Shown here: positions 1 through 8,398 of the stretch, piece by piece | Layout: the number at the start of each line of letters is the position of its first letter | How positions within the stretch are numbered: the stretch's first letter is position 1 | From: Halomarina halobia | GTDB taxonomy: Archaea; Halobacteriota; Halobacteria; Halobacteriales; Haloarculaceae | Reading direction: 5' to 3' | DNA: 64,000 nt | Assembly (NCBI RefSeq): GCF_029338575.1 | Contig: NZ_CP119993.1 | Coordinates: forward strand, 186,001 to 250,000 | Notes under the pieces: generated by a model | The model's input: only the letters and a program-made list of their open reading frames with translations | Told to the model about the DNA's origin: nothing | Databases searched by the model: none | Position numbers and translations under genes: made by a program

Positions 1-98
1 TCGGCGAAGTCTGATCCCATCTCGGCGGTACAGCCGCGTCCGAACCTGATCGCTCCGGGCGTAAACTCGTACAGAAACGGCTCGGTGTCAAGCGTCAT
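1..98 (-). CDS. Iron-containing alcohol dehydrogenase, N-terminal fragment (cut by window start)
   Basis: Reading leftward from an ATG at 98, the visible 32 codons stay open to the window edge and begin MTLDTEPFLYEF, followed by TPGAIRFGRG. The pattern 'F..tPg.I.FGrG' is how type III, metal-dependent alcohol dehydrogenases (including maleylacetate reductase and hydroxyacid-oxoacid transhydrogenase) usually start. It lies 150 bases downstream of another dehydrogenase on the same strand, so the two may be co-transcribed. Only the first strand of the nucleotide-binding domain is visible; the metal ligands lie outside the window, so the family assignment is tentative. Confidence 0.6.
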   Translation of the reverse strand, partial: MTLDTEPFLYEFTPGAIRFGRGCTAEMGSDFA

Positions 99-248
99 GC
101 TCTGATCCTTGTGCTCATCTAGCAAAGTCTTTTCTCTGATGACGTGATGGCGATCGACGATCCGAACACCGGAGCACCGTCCTCCGGCCGGGTGACACCG
201 CTTACACGAATCTCATCGACACATCTCTGTAGTGTCGAGCCCCACACC

Positions 249-1265
249 TCACTCGTGTGGACGGACGACGAGCTTCCCGACCAGTTGGCGGTCGGCCATG
301 TCATCGAACGCCTCTCGAGTTCCTGCCAGCTGGTACTGTTTTCCGACAACGGGTCGCAGACGTCCGTCGGCAACGTAGGCCACCAGCCGCTCGAGGTCGG
401 TCTGAGTCCCGAGCGTGCTCCCGATGATGCGTTTGTGGCCGAGATAGAGGTCACGAGCGTCGAAGTCGGGATATCGGCCGGCGGTGCGGCCACAGACGAC
501 CATCCGCCCACCTCTGCGTAACACGTCGACGCCCACGCGGGTGAACGGTCCGCCGAGGTGGTTAATGGTGACGTCGACCTCTCCGATGGCTTCGACCGCC
601 GCGTGCATCTCCTCTGGGGCGCCGGTTTGGACCGCGTGTGTCAGTCCCGCTCGTTCGACGCGGGCGAGCTTCTCGCCCGACGAGGACGTCCCAATGGTCT
701 CGGCTCCGATGAGGTTTGCGAGTTGGACGGCGGCGAGGCCGACCCCGCCGGTCGCCCCGGGAACGAATACACGGTCGTCCACCGTGGCGTTCCCCCGTGC
801 AAGCATCCGATAGGCGGTCATGTAGGCGACGGGGAGGGCAGCGGCCGCCGCGAAGCCGACGGAATCCGGGAGGACGACGAGACGGTCAGCATCGACGGTG
901 ACGCGTTCGGCGAACGCGCCGTCGTAAATATCGTAGTGACTACACACGTTCTCAGGCCCCTCGCGACAAAACCGACACGTCCCACACGTCCGAAGCGGAC
1001 AGAGGACCACCCGGTCCCCCTCCTCGACGCCCGTGACGCCCTCGCCAGTTCGCTCGACGATGCCAGCTAGGTCGCTCCCCGGAACGAACGGGAGTTCCTG
1101 GCGGTCGGTCCGTCGTTCGTCCTTCAGCTTCCAGAGGTCACGGTGATTGAGCGACGCGGCATGGACGGCCACGACCGCCTCGCCCCTCTCCGGCGTCGGG
1201 TCGGCATGGGTCTGCACTTCGATATCGGACGGACTGTCGTAGCTGGTGAACGCGGCAACACGCAT
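249..1265 (-). CDS. Zinc-binding MDR dehydrogenase, quinone-oxidoreductase-like
   Basis: A 338-residue medium-chain dehydrogenase/reductase that should transfer hydride between NAD(P)H and a carbonyl or enone substrate in the cytoplasm. The N-terminal GroES-like domain (about 1-130) carries the structural zinc lobe TCGTCRFCREGPENVC with all four cysteines. The usual catalytic zinc cysteine is replaced (SLNHRDLW) and the GHE motif reads GSD, as in quinone oxidoreductase relatives, so catalytic zinc is probably absent. The Rossmann domain shows PGATGGVGLAAVQLA. The start at 1265 (MRVAAFTSY) is preferred over an ATG 12 codons upstream because a TATA box lies 26 bases before it. It follows an iron-type dehydrogenase on the same strand. 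Substrate unknown. Confidence 0.85.
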   Translation of the reverse strand: MRVAAFTSYDSPSDIEVQTHADPTPERGEAVVAVHAASLNHRDLWKLKDERRTDRQELPFVPGSDLAGIVERTGEGVTGVEEGDRVVLCPLRTCGTCRFCREGPENVCSHYDIYDGAFAERVTVDADRLVVLPDSVGFAAAAALPVAYMTAYRMLARGNATVDDRVFVPGATGGVGLAAVQLANLIGAETIGTSSSGEKLARVERAGLTHAVQTGAPEEMHAAVEAIGEVDVTINHLGGPFTRVGVDVLRRGGRMVVCGRTAGRYPDFDARDLYLGHKRIIGSTLGTQTDLERLVAYVADGRLRPVVGKQYQLAGTREAFDDMADRQLVGKLVVRPHE

Positions 1266-1287
1266 ACAGTAGCTATCCGAAAGAGTC

Positions 1288-1295
1288 GATATAAC
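1288..1295 (-). promoter_or_regulatory. TATA box for the 249-1265 dehydrogenase
   Basis: On the minus strand this reads GTTATATC, centred 26 bases before the ATG at 1265. That spacing fits an archaeal TATA element driving a leaderless transcript. Confidence 0.5.
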
Positions 1296-1344
1296 TCCCA
1301 TGCTCCCGTCACCATCGACGGCCAGTCGGTCGTACGCGTATCAG

Positions 1345-2523
1345 TCACCCCAGATATCGCGCCAACGTGTCGCCTACGTCCTCGGTAACCGTCCGTGGGT
1401 TCGTTACGAGGCGACGCTCCTGGACCAGCGTGTTCTTGACCATCGTGTCGAGGTCGCCCGCGTCGAGTCCGAGCGCGGCGAACGATCCCGGGAGCCCGAG
1501 CGATTTGCGGAGGCGGTCCCCCTCGTCGATGAACGCCCGCGCTGCCCGCTCGTCGTCGTCGTGTATGGTGACGCCCAGTCCTCGACCGATGGCCGCGTAC
1601 TCTCGCTGGCGGGCGGGGAGGTTGTACTCGAGGCCCGGGCGGAGCGATACGGCCAGGCATTCGCCGTGTGGTCGACCGGTCATGCCGCCGACGGTGCTGG
1701 CGATGGCGTGGATCGCGCCGAGCCCCGCGTTCGAGAACGCGACGCCGGCGAGATGGGATCCCAGCGACATCGCCCGTCGAGCGTCCCGGTTGGTACCGTC
1801 GAAGACTGCACGCTCAAGTGACCCATGAACAAGGTGGAGCGCCCGTCTCGAAAGAGGACGGGACAGTGGATTAGCCCCCTGGTAAGTAATCGCCCGATCC
1901 GGCACCCAGCGGTAGTCTCGTCCCGTGAGAGACTCCAGCGCGTGGACGAACGCGTCGAAGCCGGATCGAGCGGTGACTCTCGGTGGCAGTCCGATCGTCA
2001 CCGCCGGGTCGACGAGCGTGATGTCTGGACGGAGGTACTCGTCGCTGATTCCCCGCTTTATCCCCTCGTGGGTCACCACGACGGTCTGAGTGGCCTGTGA
2101 TCCGGTTCCGCTGGTGGTCGGAACAGCTACGAGCGGCGCGATAGGGCCGGGGACGGCATCGACGCCGACATAGTCTACGGGCGTGCCGCCGTGGACGAGC
2201 AGGAGTGCCGCGAGTTTCCCCGAGTCGAGACAGGACCCACCGCCGACCGCGACGACTCCGTCGATGTCCTGTTCGGGGAGGTCCTCGAAATCTCCCGTCG
2301 AGGGCTCGGTCGTCGCGTAGTACGTCTCCGCCGGCATGGGCAGGGAATCGAGCACGGCATCGAGCACGCCCGCCTCATCGACACCGCGGTCCGTCACGAC
2401 AAGCGGACGTTCGACGCCGAGACGGCCGAGTGCATCGTCGAGACGGTCGGTGGCGCCGTCACCGAACGTGATGTCCGGTGTCGTGAACTGGAGTTCTGCC
2501 GCCGCGGGAGTTGGGTCGTCCAT
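1345..2523 (-). CDS. Iron-containing alcohol dehydrogenase (maleylacetate reductase-like)
   Basis: A 392-residue type III dehydrogenase, the normal family length. The NAD-binding motif VAVGGGSCLDSGK is near residue 90. The metal ligands are visible: Asp and His in GFDAFVHALES, then His in GAIHAIAST and His in PHGECL. The family oxidises alcohols or reduces maleylacetate and related keto acids using a divalent metal. The start MDDPTPAAAEL at 2523 has a weak TATA-like element (GCTTAACTCC on the minus strand) about 27 bases upstream. It is the first gene of a possible minus-strand run of three dehydrogenases (with 249-1265 and the fragment at 1-98). Substrate cannot be read from sequence. Confidence 0.85.
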   Translation of the reverse strand: MDDPTPAAAELQFTTPDITFGDGATDRLDDALGRLGVERPLVVTDRGVDEAGVLDAVLDSLPMPAETYYATTEPSTGDFEDLPEQDIDGVVAVGGGSCLDSGKLAALLLVHGGTPVDYVGVDAVPGPIAPLVAVPTTSGTGSQATQTVVVTHEGIKRGISDEYLRPDITLVDPAVTIGLPPRVTARSGFDAFVHALESLTGRDYRWVPDRAITYQGANPLSRPLSRRALHLVHGSLERAVFDGTNRDARRAMSLGSHLAGVAFSNAGLGAIHAIASTVGGMTGRPHGECLAVSLRPGLEYNLPARQREYAAIGRGLGVTIHDDDERAARAFIDEGDRLRKSLGLPGSFAALGLDAGDLDTMVKNTLVQERRLVTNPRTVTEDVGDTLARYLG

Positions 2524-4788
2524 GGTCTCTGCTCAGGCCGGATGGAGTTAAGCGATCGTGCTCCGCGTAGGGTGACTCCGTCGCGGTCCAGCGAGCGGGA
2601 TCGAGGGTCTGGCGTACACTCCCTGTAGTGACGCTCAATACGCACAGCACTCGAAGATCCTACGAACCGTCGATGATCTATCCCGAAATACGACGGGGCG
2701 TCGAGTTATCACTACAGCCATGCACTATCACGCTCTCGGCTCGAACTCCACTACGCCCGTGTCGGGAATTGTCATCCTACGGTGGCTAAGACGAGAACAC
2801 ATGTCTGAGGGAACTGGCCGATGGCGGTTTGGTCCATTCAAACGCCGGTTCACGGTTTTTGACGCAGAACCCGCGTGAGCGAGCATCGACCACGTTTCGG
2901 GGTGCGGTCAGGGTCCCGCGATCATCACCGGTACGAGTGGACTACCATACGCGCCTCGTTTACGGTACTGAACGATGACTTCGCGCTCCGAGTCCCGGTC
3001 GCGGTTCGCGGTCGTCCTAGAGAGCCGACGAAGGTGAGGACTAGACAGGCACTCGGCGATCGGTCGCAGCTATCGTCACGGTTGAGAGAATAGGAGGTTA
3101 CGTTTGACGTTACCGAATATCACAATATTCGATGTCGCAGTACGAATACCGGAGAGTAGTAAGGCTCCGTATGTTTAACCTCCAAGCGAAAAGCCCTGAC
3201 GCGAGTTGTGGGAACCTGGTTTGAGGTCTCGATAGGACGTTTGTGGCGGTCAAACGCCCCGATGTCTCCCCTTCCGATACACGGCATGATCAGCATCCTG
3301 CTGTACCGGTGGATGTCGCTCCATCCTCACAGATGCCTGACGGCTGTACTGACTGTTGTGTACTGGTCTCGGAACACCGCCTCGGTTGAAGTGGCGCGGA
3401 AGAGGACGCGATCACCCCTTGTCACTCTCTAACAGTCAGGAAGCACCGTTCGCGGGTCCGTCTCTGAGCACGATCTCGGGTTGTTTGGGACAGCCCGGTC
3501 CATCCCGTTAACTGACAAACGTCGACGGTAAACGGAAGTGTTACACCGCTACTGACGATCCTCTCGACCAGAGGACCCAGTGATACGTGACCTGATAGAC
3601 ATCTCCATTTACTGTTCCAATGTATACTGGTAGAGTAGGACATCGCCACCGCGACTCTAGTTTATTGACCACGTGGGGACCCCCACTTGAGCTCCTCTTT
3701 TCGCCTACCCCATCTTGTTTGAACACACCAAACGCACCCAAGGCGGTACGGCTGATTTGGATTCTCTCTTCGTTGTCGGGCACCTCATCGTATAAGACGA
3801 GACAGCCTACTGGGGTGGTGGTAACAAACACGTTAGTCTCCCTCGTTACCCTCCTTTGTTGGGTTAGTGGACTCAGAACCGTCCTTAACGATGGTTAGCA
3901 TATATGGATCGACAATATCTCACCGCACTTCCATCTGGAACTGCGCGCGATCTCGCATCTCCTTTCGCTAATCTTTTCGTTTTCGTCCGAGGCGGTTGAT
4001 CTAGCCGAGAATAAAGTGCAAGATGGTGGTCGTACGCTCCTCATCTTTTTCTAGCCACAAAATGGAATAACAGGGCTCATAACATTGTTTAATTGCAAAT
4101 TCTATAGTGAACTCGACAAATGTCGTAACATGAGTACAGTCGTTATACGTTCAACGAGGCCTGGGCCGGGTTCTGTTAAGAGCACCTGGTACGACGGATC
4201 TCCATCGAGTAGCTGTAAGATGGCGACTGTTCCTTGAGCGGGAGCCCTAGAGCATGGCGATAGACGGCGAACGCTCTAACGGACGCCATCGCCCACACAT
4301 GCTACGAGTCCTCAACAGGCTCTCCGTTCTATACTCCTTTTAGGGTCTCACCGTGATACGGACACTCGACCCACAAACCCCTCCCTGTCAAACCGGTTTA
4401 ACCGGCCGATGCTAGTAGCAACACCTGCCATGTGTACGCGAACCGACTCCATGATGAGTGATATGGCCACCAGAGGACAGGTTTCCTACCTCTGAACGGA
4501 TAGCGGACCAGTCCAGTATCTGTATACTGTAGTTAATATAATCTATAGATTATATCTACTATTCGTGGACCGTCCGACGAGCAGTCCTCATTTCCAACCT
4601 TATCACAAGGACGCAACAGCTCGGATCGCCACCTATCCCGTCGTTTTCGTCCGCATCCGGCATCGTCGAACCCCCAGAAACCGAGTAGAAACGTGCCCTC
4701 AAATCGAACCCACGTTCCAACGAAACACAGTATGACGACGGTTTCCGCTAGAAGTGGACGACATCGTCCGATTGATGCCTCGATTCGC
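2524..4788. other. Long region without a credible gene, lower GC
   Basis: About 2.3 kb with visibly lower GC than the flanks. Short open frames (for example 3541-3831 minus and 3620-3898 plus) lack halophilic acidic composition, third-position GC bias and recognisable motifs, so I call none. The text near 4169-4183 (GTTCTGTTAAGAGC) and 4308-4323 (GTCCTCAACAGGCTC) forms an imperfect inverted pair that could be the ends of a decayed small mobile element. AT-rich patches occur near 4080-4110 and 4525-4560. It may be eroded DNA or a long upstream region of the IclR gene. Confidence 0.5.
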
Positions 4789-4795
4789 CATAAAT
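4789..4795 (+). promoter_or_regulatory. TATA box for the IclR gene
   Basis: CATAAAT, centred 27 bases before the ATG at 4819. This supports 4819 as the start rather than in-frame ATGs further up or down. Confidence 0.5.
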
Positions 4796-4818
4796 CGTTT
4801 ACAATTAGCGAAAGTGCT

Positions 4819-5613
4819 ATGTACACAGTCCCGATGTATCGTGCAATGCTCGCGAACACCCCATCCCGGCAGGTCCAGTCGGTTCGGACGGCGTTCGAGT
4901 TGATCAATCGGCTGCAGGCGCTCGGCGGAGCGACGCCGGCCCAGTTGACGGAGGAACTGGACCTCTCGAAGAGTTCGGTCCACAACTACCTGGCCACGCT
5001 CGAGGTGGAGGGGTACCTCGTCAACGACGGCGGGACGTACCGGCTCGGGCTCCGGTTTCTGACCCACGGAACGGCGGCGAAGTACGCGGCGGGCGTCGAG
5101 CGGCCCATCGTCCGGACGGTCCGGTCCGTCGCCGAGGAGCTAGCGGAGTCGACGTGGGGGGTCGCCGAGGAGTTCGGCCGCGGCTACTTCATGGAGAACG
5201 CGACGCCGGCGGATGCGACCACCACGTACGGGAGCGTGGGGAAGCGTTCGTACCTCCACACGCACGCGCTGGGGAAGGCGATCCTCGCGGGGTCGTCCGA
5301 CGAGTACGTCGAGCGGGTCGCCGACCACCACGGCCTCCCGGAGCAGACGCGACGGACGACGACCGACGTCGACGACCTCATCGCCGAACTCGAGACGGTT
5401 CGCGAACGCGGCTTCGCGGTCAGCGAGGGGGAGGCGGTGCTCGGGATCCTCTCCGTCGGCGTCGGGTTCCGGGACGCGGACGACCGACGCCACGCGATCG
5501 GCGTCTTCGGGCACTCGCGTGACTTCGCGGGAAACCACCCGGAGAACATCGGCGAGCGGCTGGTCGAGGCGGTCGGAGAACTCGAGCGGCGGCCCCGAAG
5601 CGAGGGGGAGTGA
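4819..5613 (+). CDS. IclR family transcriptional regulator
   Basis: A 264-residue regulator. An N-terminal winged helix (about residues 15-75) contains the recognition segment DLSKSSVHNYLATLEVEGYL, and a C-terminal IclR effector domain contains KRSYLHTHALGKAILAG and the late GILSVGVGFRD strand. IclR proteins bind small organic acids and repress or activate neighbouring catabolic operons. Starts at 4834 and 4846 are also possible; 4819 is chosen because a TATA box sits 27 bases before it. The downstream CoA ligase starts one base after the stop codon, so the two form an operon, and the regulator probably senses that ligase's substrate or a product. Confidence 0.9.
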   Translation: MYTVPMYRAMLANTPSRQVQSVRTAFELINRLQALGGATPAQLTEELDLSKSSVHNYLATLEVEGYLVNDGGTYRLGLRFLTHGTAAKYAAGVERPIVRTVRSVAEELAESTWGVAEEFGRGYFMENATPADATTTYGSVGKRSYLHTHALGKAILAGSSDEYVERVADHHGLPEQTRRTTTDVDDLIAELETVRERGFAVSEGEAVLGILSVGVGFRDADDRRHAIGVFGHSRDFAGNHPENIGERLVEAVGELERRPRSEGE

Positions 5614-5614
5614 G

Positions 5615-7219
5615 ATGGCGGGCGGATCGGGTTCGGTCCGGACGCTCGGCGAACTCCTGGAGCGACGCGCGGCGGAGCGCGGCGACGAGACGTTCTTCCG
5701 CTACCAGGACGCGGCGTACTCCTACGCCGACCTCGATTCGCGGGCGAACGCGATCGCGAACGAACTGGTCTCGAACGGCGTCACCGCCGGTGACGCGGTC
5801 TGTCTCTACATGTACAACCGCCCGGAGTACCTGTACGCGGTCTTCGCGCTCGCGAAGATCGGGGCCATCGCCGCCCCCGTCGACACGCGGTTCACCGGGG
5901 AGACGCTGGCGTACGTGCTTTCAGCGACCGACGCAGACATCGTGGTTCTCGACGCCGACACCGAGTCGGCGTACGAGGCCGTCAGGAACGAGACGTCCAC
6001 CGTCGGTACCGAGTTCTTCGCCGGGGAGGGAGGTCCCGACGGACCCTATCGCGATTTCGATCAGCTACTCGCGGGCGACGGTTCCGCGCCCCCCGACGCC
6101 GATGTCGGGGGGGCGGACACCTGCTCGGTGATCTACGTGCAGCGGTACCGGCGGACGCACCCGCAGGGCGTCGCGCTCCCCCACTACTCCTACGTCAACA
6201 CCGGCCGGGAGTCGTGCCGTGATCTCCTCGACCTCACACGGGACGACTGCATCTTCACGACGCTGCCGTTCTACAGCAGCTACCCGATGCAGATGGGCGT
6301 CGCCGGCGCGTTGAGCAGCGGGGCCGAGTTCACCTTCGAGAAGCAGTTCGACTGCGGCCGGTTCTGGGAGCGGATCCGACAGTACGACGCGACCGTGTTC
6401 CTCTACCTGGGGCGGATGCTGTCCGTCCTGTACAACCAGGAGGAGCGCCGGCGCGACGACGAGAACCCGGTGGCGTACGCCGTCGGTCACGGCTTCGGGT
6501 TCGGGAGCGACGAGACGATGATCGCGAACTTCGAGCGGCGGTTCGGCGTGACGGTCCTCGAGGCCTACGGCATCACGCCGAGCGCGACCCTCGCAACGTC
6601 GAACCGCCCCGGCGATCGGCGGCTCGGGAGCGTCGGTAAACCCGTGGGCCACGCGGAGATCAGGATCGTCGACGGGGACGACTGGGAGGTCCCCACCGGG
6701 GAGACGGGCGAGATCCTCATCCGTCCGACCGCCCCGAACGCCATGTTTCGGGGGTTCGACGGGGACGACGAACTGACGGTCGAGGTCTGCCGGAACCAGT
6801 GGATCCACACGAACGACGTCGGCTACGTCGACGATGACGGCTACCTCTACTTCGTCGCGAGCAAGACGAACACCATCCACCTCGGTCGCGTCGCCGGCCG
6901 CATCTCCTCGCTCGAGATCGAGACCGTCATCGACACCCATCCGGCGGTTCGGGAGTCCGCGGTCTTCGGCGTGTCGGCGGGGGACGACGACGAGGCGATC
7001 AAGGCGGTCGTCGTCCCGGAGGAGGGTGCGCGGCTGAGCCCGATCGACGTCAGCGAGCACTGCGAGAAGCAGTTGACGTACCACAAACTCCCCCGGTACG
7101 TCGAGATCCGCGAGGACCTGCCGCGCTCCCCGTCGGGGAAGGTGCGGAAGGACCGGCTCGGCGACACCGCGAGCGCGAACGTCTGGGACCGGCAGCGGGG
7201 GTACGACCTGAACCGCTAG
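5615..7219 (+). CDS. CaiC-like acyl-CoA ligase (ANL superfamily) with altered core motifs
   Basis: A 534-residue adenylate-forming enzyme resembling crotonobetaine/carnitine-CoA ligase in its C-terminal half (DDEAIKAVVVP and SPSGKVRKDRL, which holds the catalytic lysine). ANL ligases join acid, ATP and CoA. Several hallmark motifs are abnormal. The A3 loop, normally TSGTTGxPKG, reads VQRYRRTHPQG here; in the +1 frame of the same bases SGTGGR appears, so two compensating indels seem to have garbled it. The A5 motif YGxTE is YGITP, and TGD is TND. Translation starts at 5615, one base after the IclR stop; a longer upstream in-frame extension is only an overlap with the IclR gene. It may be inactive, or the indels may be sequencing errors. 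The stop overlaps the convergent kinase gene. Confidence 0.85.
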   Translation: MAGGSGSVRTLGELLERRAAERGDETFFRYQDAAYSYADLDSRANAIANELVSNGVTAGDAVCLYMYNRPEYLYAVFALAKIGAIAAPVDTRFTGETLAYVLSATDADIVVLDADTESAYEAVRNETSTVGTEFFAGEGGPDGPYRDFDQLLAGDGSAPPDADVGGADTCSVIYVQRYRRTHPQGVALPHYSYVNTGRESCRDLLDLTRDDCIFTTLPFYSSYPMQMGVAGALSSGAEFTFEKQFDCGRFWERIRQYDATVFLYLGRMLSVLYNQEERRRDDENPVAYAVGHGFGFGSDETMIANFERRFGVTVLEAYGITPSATLATSNRPGDRRLGSVGKPVGHAEIRIVDGDDWEVPTGETGEILIRPTAPNAMFRGFDGDDELTVEVCRNQWIHTNDVGYVDDDGYLYFVASKTNTIHLGRVAGRISSLEIETVIDTHPAVRESAVFGVSAGDDDEAIKAVVVPEEGARLSPIDVSEHCEKQLTYHKLPRYVEIREDLPRSPSGKVRKDRLGDTASANVWDRQRGYDLNR

Positions 7220-8277
7220 ATCGGCTCGTCACCCTCGACGATCCGCATCGCCCAGTCAGCCATCGCGGGGACGCGCTCGCGCATCTTCGGGTACATCGGG
7301 TCGTCGGCGTTCCCCTCAAGGTGGCGGCGGAAGAACATCTCGCAGAGCGCCGCGAGCTTGTACACCGAGAGGGCGCGGTAGAACCGGCCGTTCTCGAACG
7401 CGATCCCCGTGGCGGCCTCGTATCGCTCGACGAGTTCCCCCTTTGTCGGGTAGCCGTCCCGGTCGGTGAACGTCGGGACCAGTTCCGGGATGGCCGCCTC
7501 GGGGTCGCCCGGGTCCCGCCAGTAGGTGAGCAACCAGCCGAGGTCGAACCGCGGATCGCCGAGCGTGCTGAGTTCCCAGTCGAAGATGCCGGCGATATTC
7601 GGGGGCGCGCCCGGCCCGAACACGACGTTGTCGAGCTTGTAGTCGCCGTGTACGAGCGCGTTCGGATGCGACTCCGGGACGTTGTCGTCGAGCCAGGAGC
7701 CCACCTCCCGGATCGTCGGCACGTCCCGCTCGGCCGCCGTGACGTCGAAGGCCCAGTCGAACTGCCGGTGCCACCGGTCGACCTGCCGCTCGGTGTAGGT
7801 CTCCGGCCGCCCGAAGTCGCCGAGTCCGACCGCCTCGTAGTCGACGGCGTGGACCTCCGCCAGCCGGTCGACGAGTTCCTCCCCGATCCGGCGTCGGCGC
7901 TCCGGCGTCGCGAACCGGGGGGGTTCGTCCTCCCTGAGGACGTCGCCGCGTTCACGCTCCATGAGGTAGAAGTCGCACCCGATGACGCCGTGGTCGTCGC
8001 AGCCGAGTACGGTCCGCGGCACGCGAACGTCGGTCCCCTGGAGCGCGTCCATCACCCGGTACTCCCGGAGCACGTCGTGGGCCGTGTCGGCCGTCGTTCC
8101 CGGGGGCGGCCGCCGGAGGACGAGCTCGCGCTCGCCCCACGTGACGAACAGCGTCTCGTTCGAGTGGCCCGCCCGGTGGCGGGTCACCTCGAACGCCGTC
8201 GCGGAGCCGAGCTCCGCGTCCAGGTACTCGGCCAGGGCCGCCTCGTCGACGATCCTGTTCAGGTACTCGTCACTCAT
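7216..8277 (-). CDS. APH-fold phosphotransferase (ACAD10/11 kinase or LvaA-like)
   Basis: A 353-residue aminoglycoside-phosphotransferase-fold kinase. An N-lobe (GHSNETLFVTWGERELVLRR, Lys replaced by Arg-rich strand) precedes a C-lobe with the catalytic loop VHGDYKLDNVVF and the metal-binding stretch IFDWELSTLGDPRFDL. This subgroup is not antibiotic resistance. In animal ACAD10/11 the same domain is fused to an acyl-CoA dehydrogenase, and in Pseudomonas LvaA it phosphorylates 4-hydroxyacyl-CoA. Here the partner dehydrogenase of exactly that type starts 122 bases away on the opposite strand. The stop codon shares the 4-base palindrome CTAG with the stop of the convergent CoA ligase. The acyl substrate is inference. 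Confidence 0.85.
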   Translation of the reverse strand: MSDEYLNRIVDEAALAEYLDAELGSATAFEVTRHRAGHSNETLFVTWGERELVLRRPPPGTTADTAHDVLREYRVMDALQGTDVRVPRTVLGCDDHGVIGCDFYLMERERGDVLREDEPPRFATPERRRRIGEELVDRLAEVHAVDYEAVGLGDFGRPETYTERQVDRWHRQFDWAFDVTAAERDVPTIREVGSWLDDNVPESHPNALVHGDYKLDNVVFGPGAPPNIAGIFDWELSTLGDPRFDLGWLLTYWRDPGDPEAAIPELVPTFTDRDGYPTKGELVERYEAATGIAFENGRFYRALSVYKLAALCEMFFRRHLEGNADDPMYPKMRERVPAMADWAMRIVEGDEPI

Positions 8278-8364
8278 GGGTACTCGCGCCGAACGGACGT
8301 ACGGACTCCAGTGGGGTAGCTCGATACATGCTCGAACGTCTGCTACTCGACTCTCCCCCGGCCC

Positions 8365-8372
8365 ACTAAACT
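8365..8372 (+). promoter_or_regulatory. TATA-like element for the ACAD10/11-type gene
   Basis: CTAAACTA, centred about 30 bases before the ATG at 8399, in the 121-base space shared with the divergent kinase. Confidence 0.35.
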
Positions 8373-8398
8373 ATGTGGGTGCGGCCACAGGGTGGTCC

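Noticed and set aside
3541..3898. Overlapping small frames on both strands in the gene-poor block
   Set aside because: No halophilic composition, no motif, no promoter or family resemblance.
5213..5614. Upstream in-frame extension of the 5615 ligase
   Set aside because: Arg-rich reading inside the IclR gene; the ATG just after the IclR stop fits the ligase family start.
6065..7084. 339-residue open frame antisense to the CaiC-like ligase
   Set aside because: Antisense frame of a GC-rich gene; no motif, Arg/Asp-rich pattern typical of a shadow.
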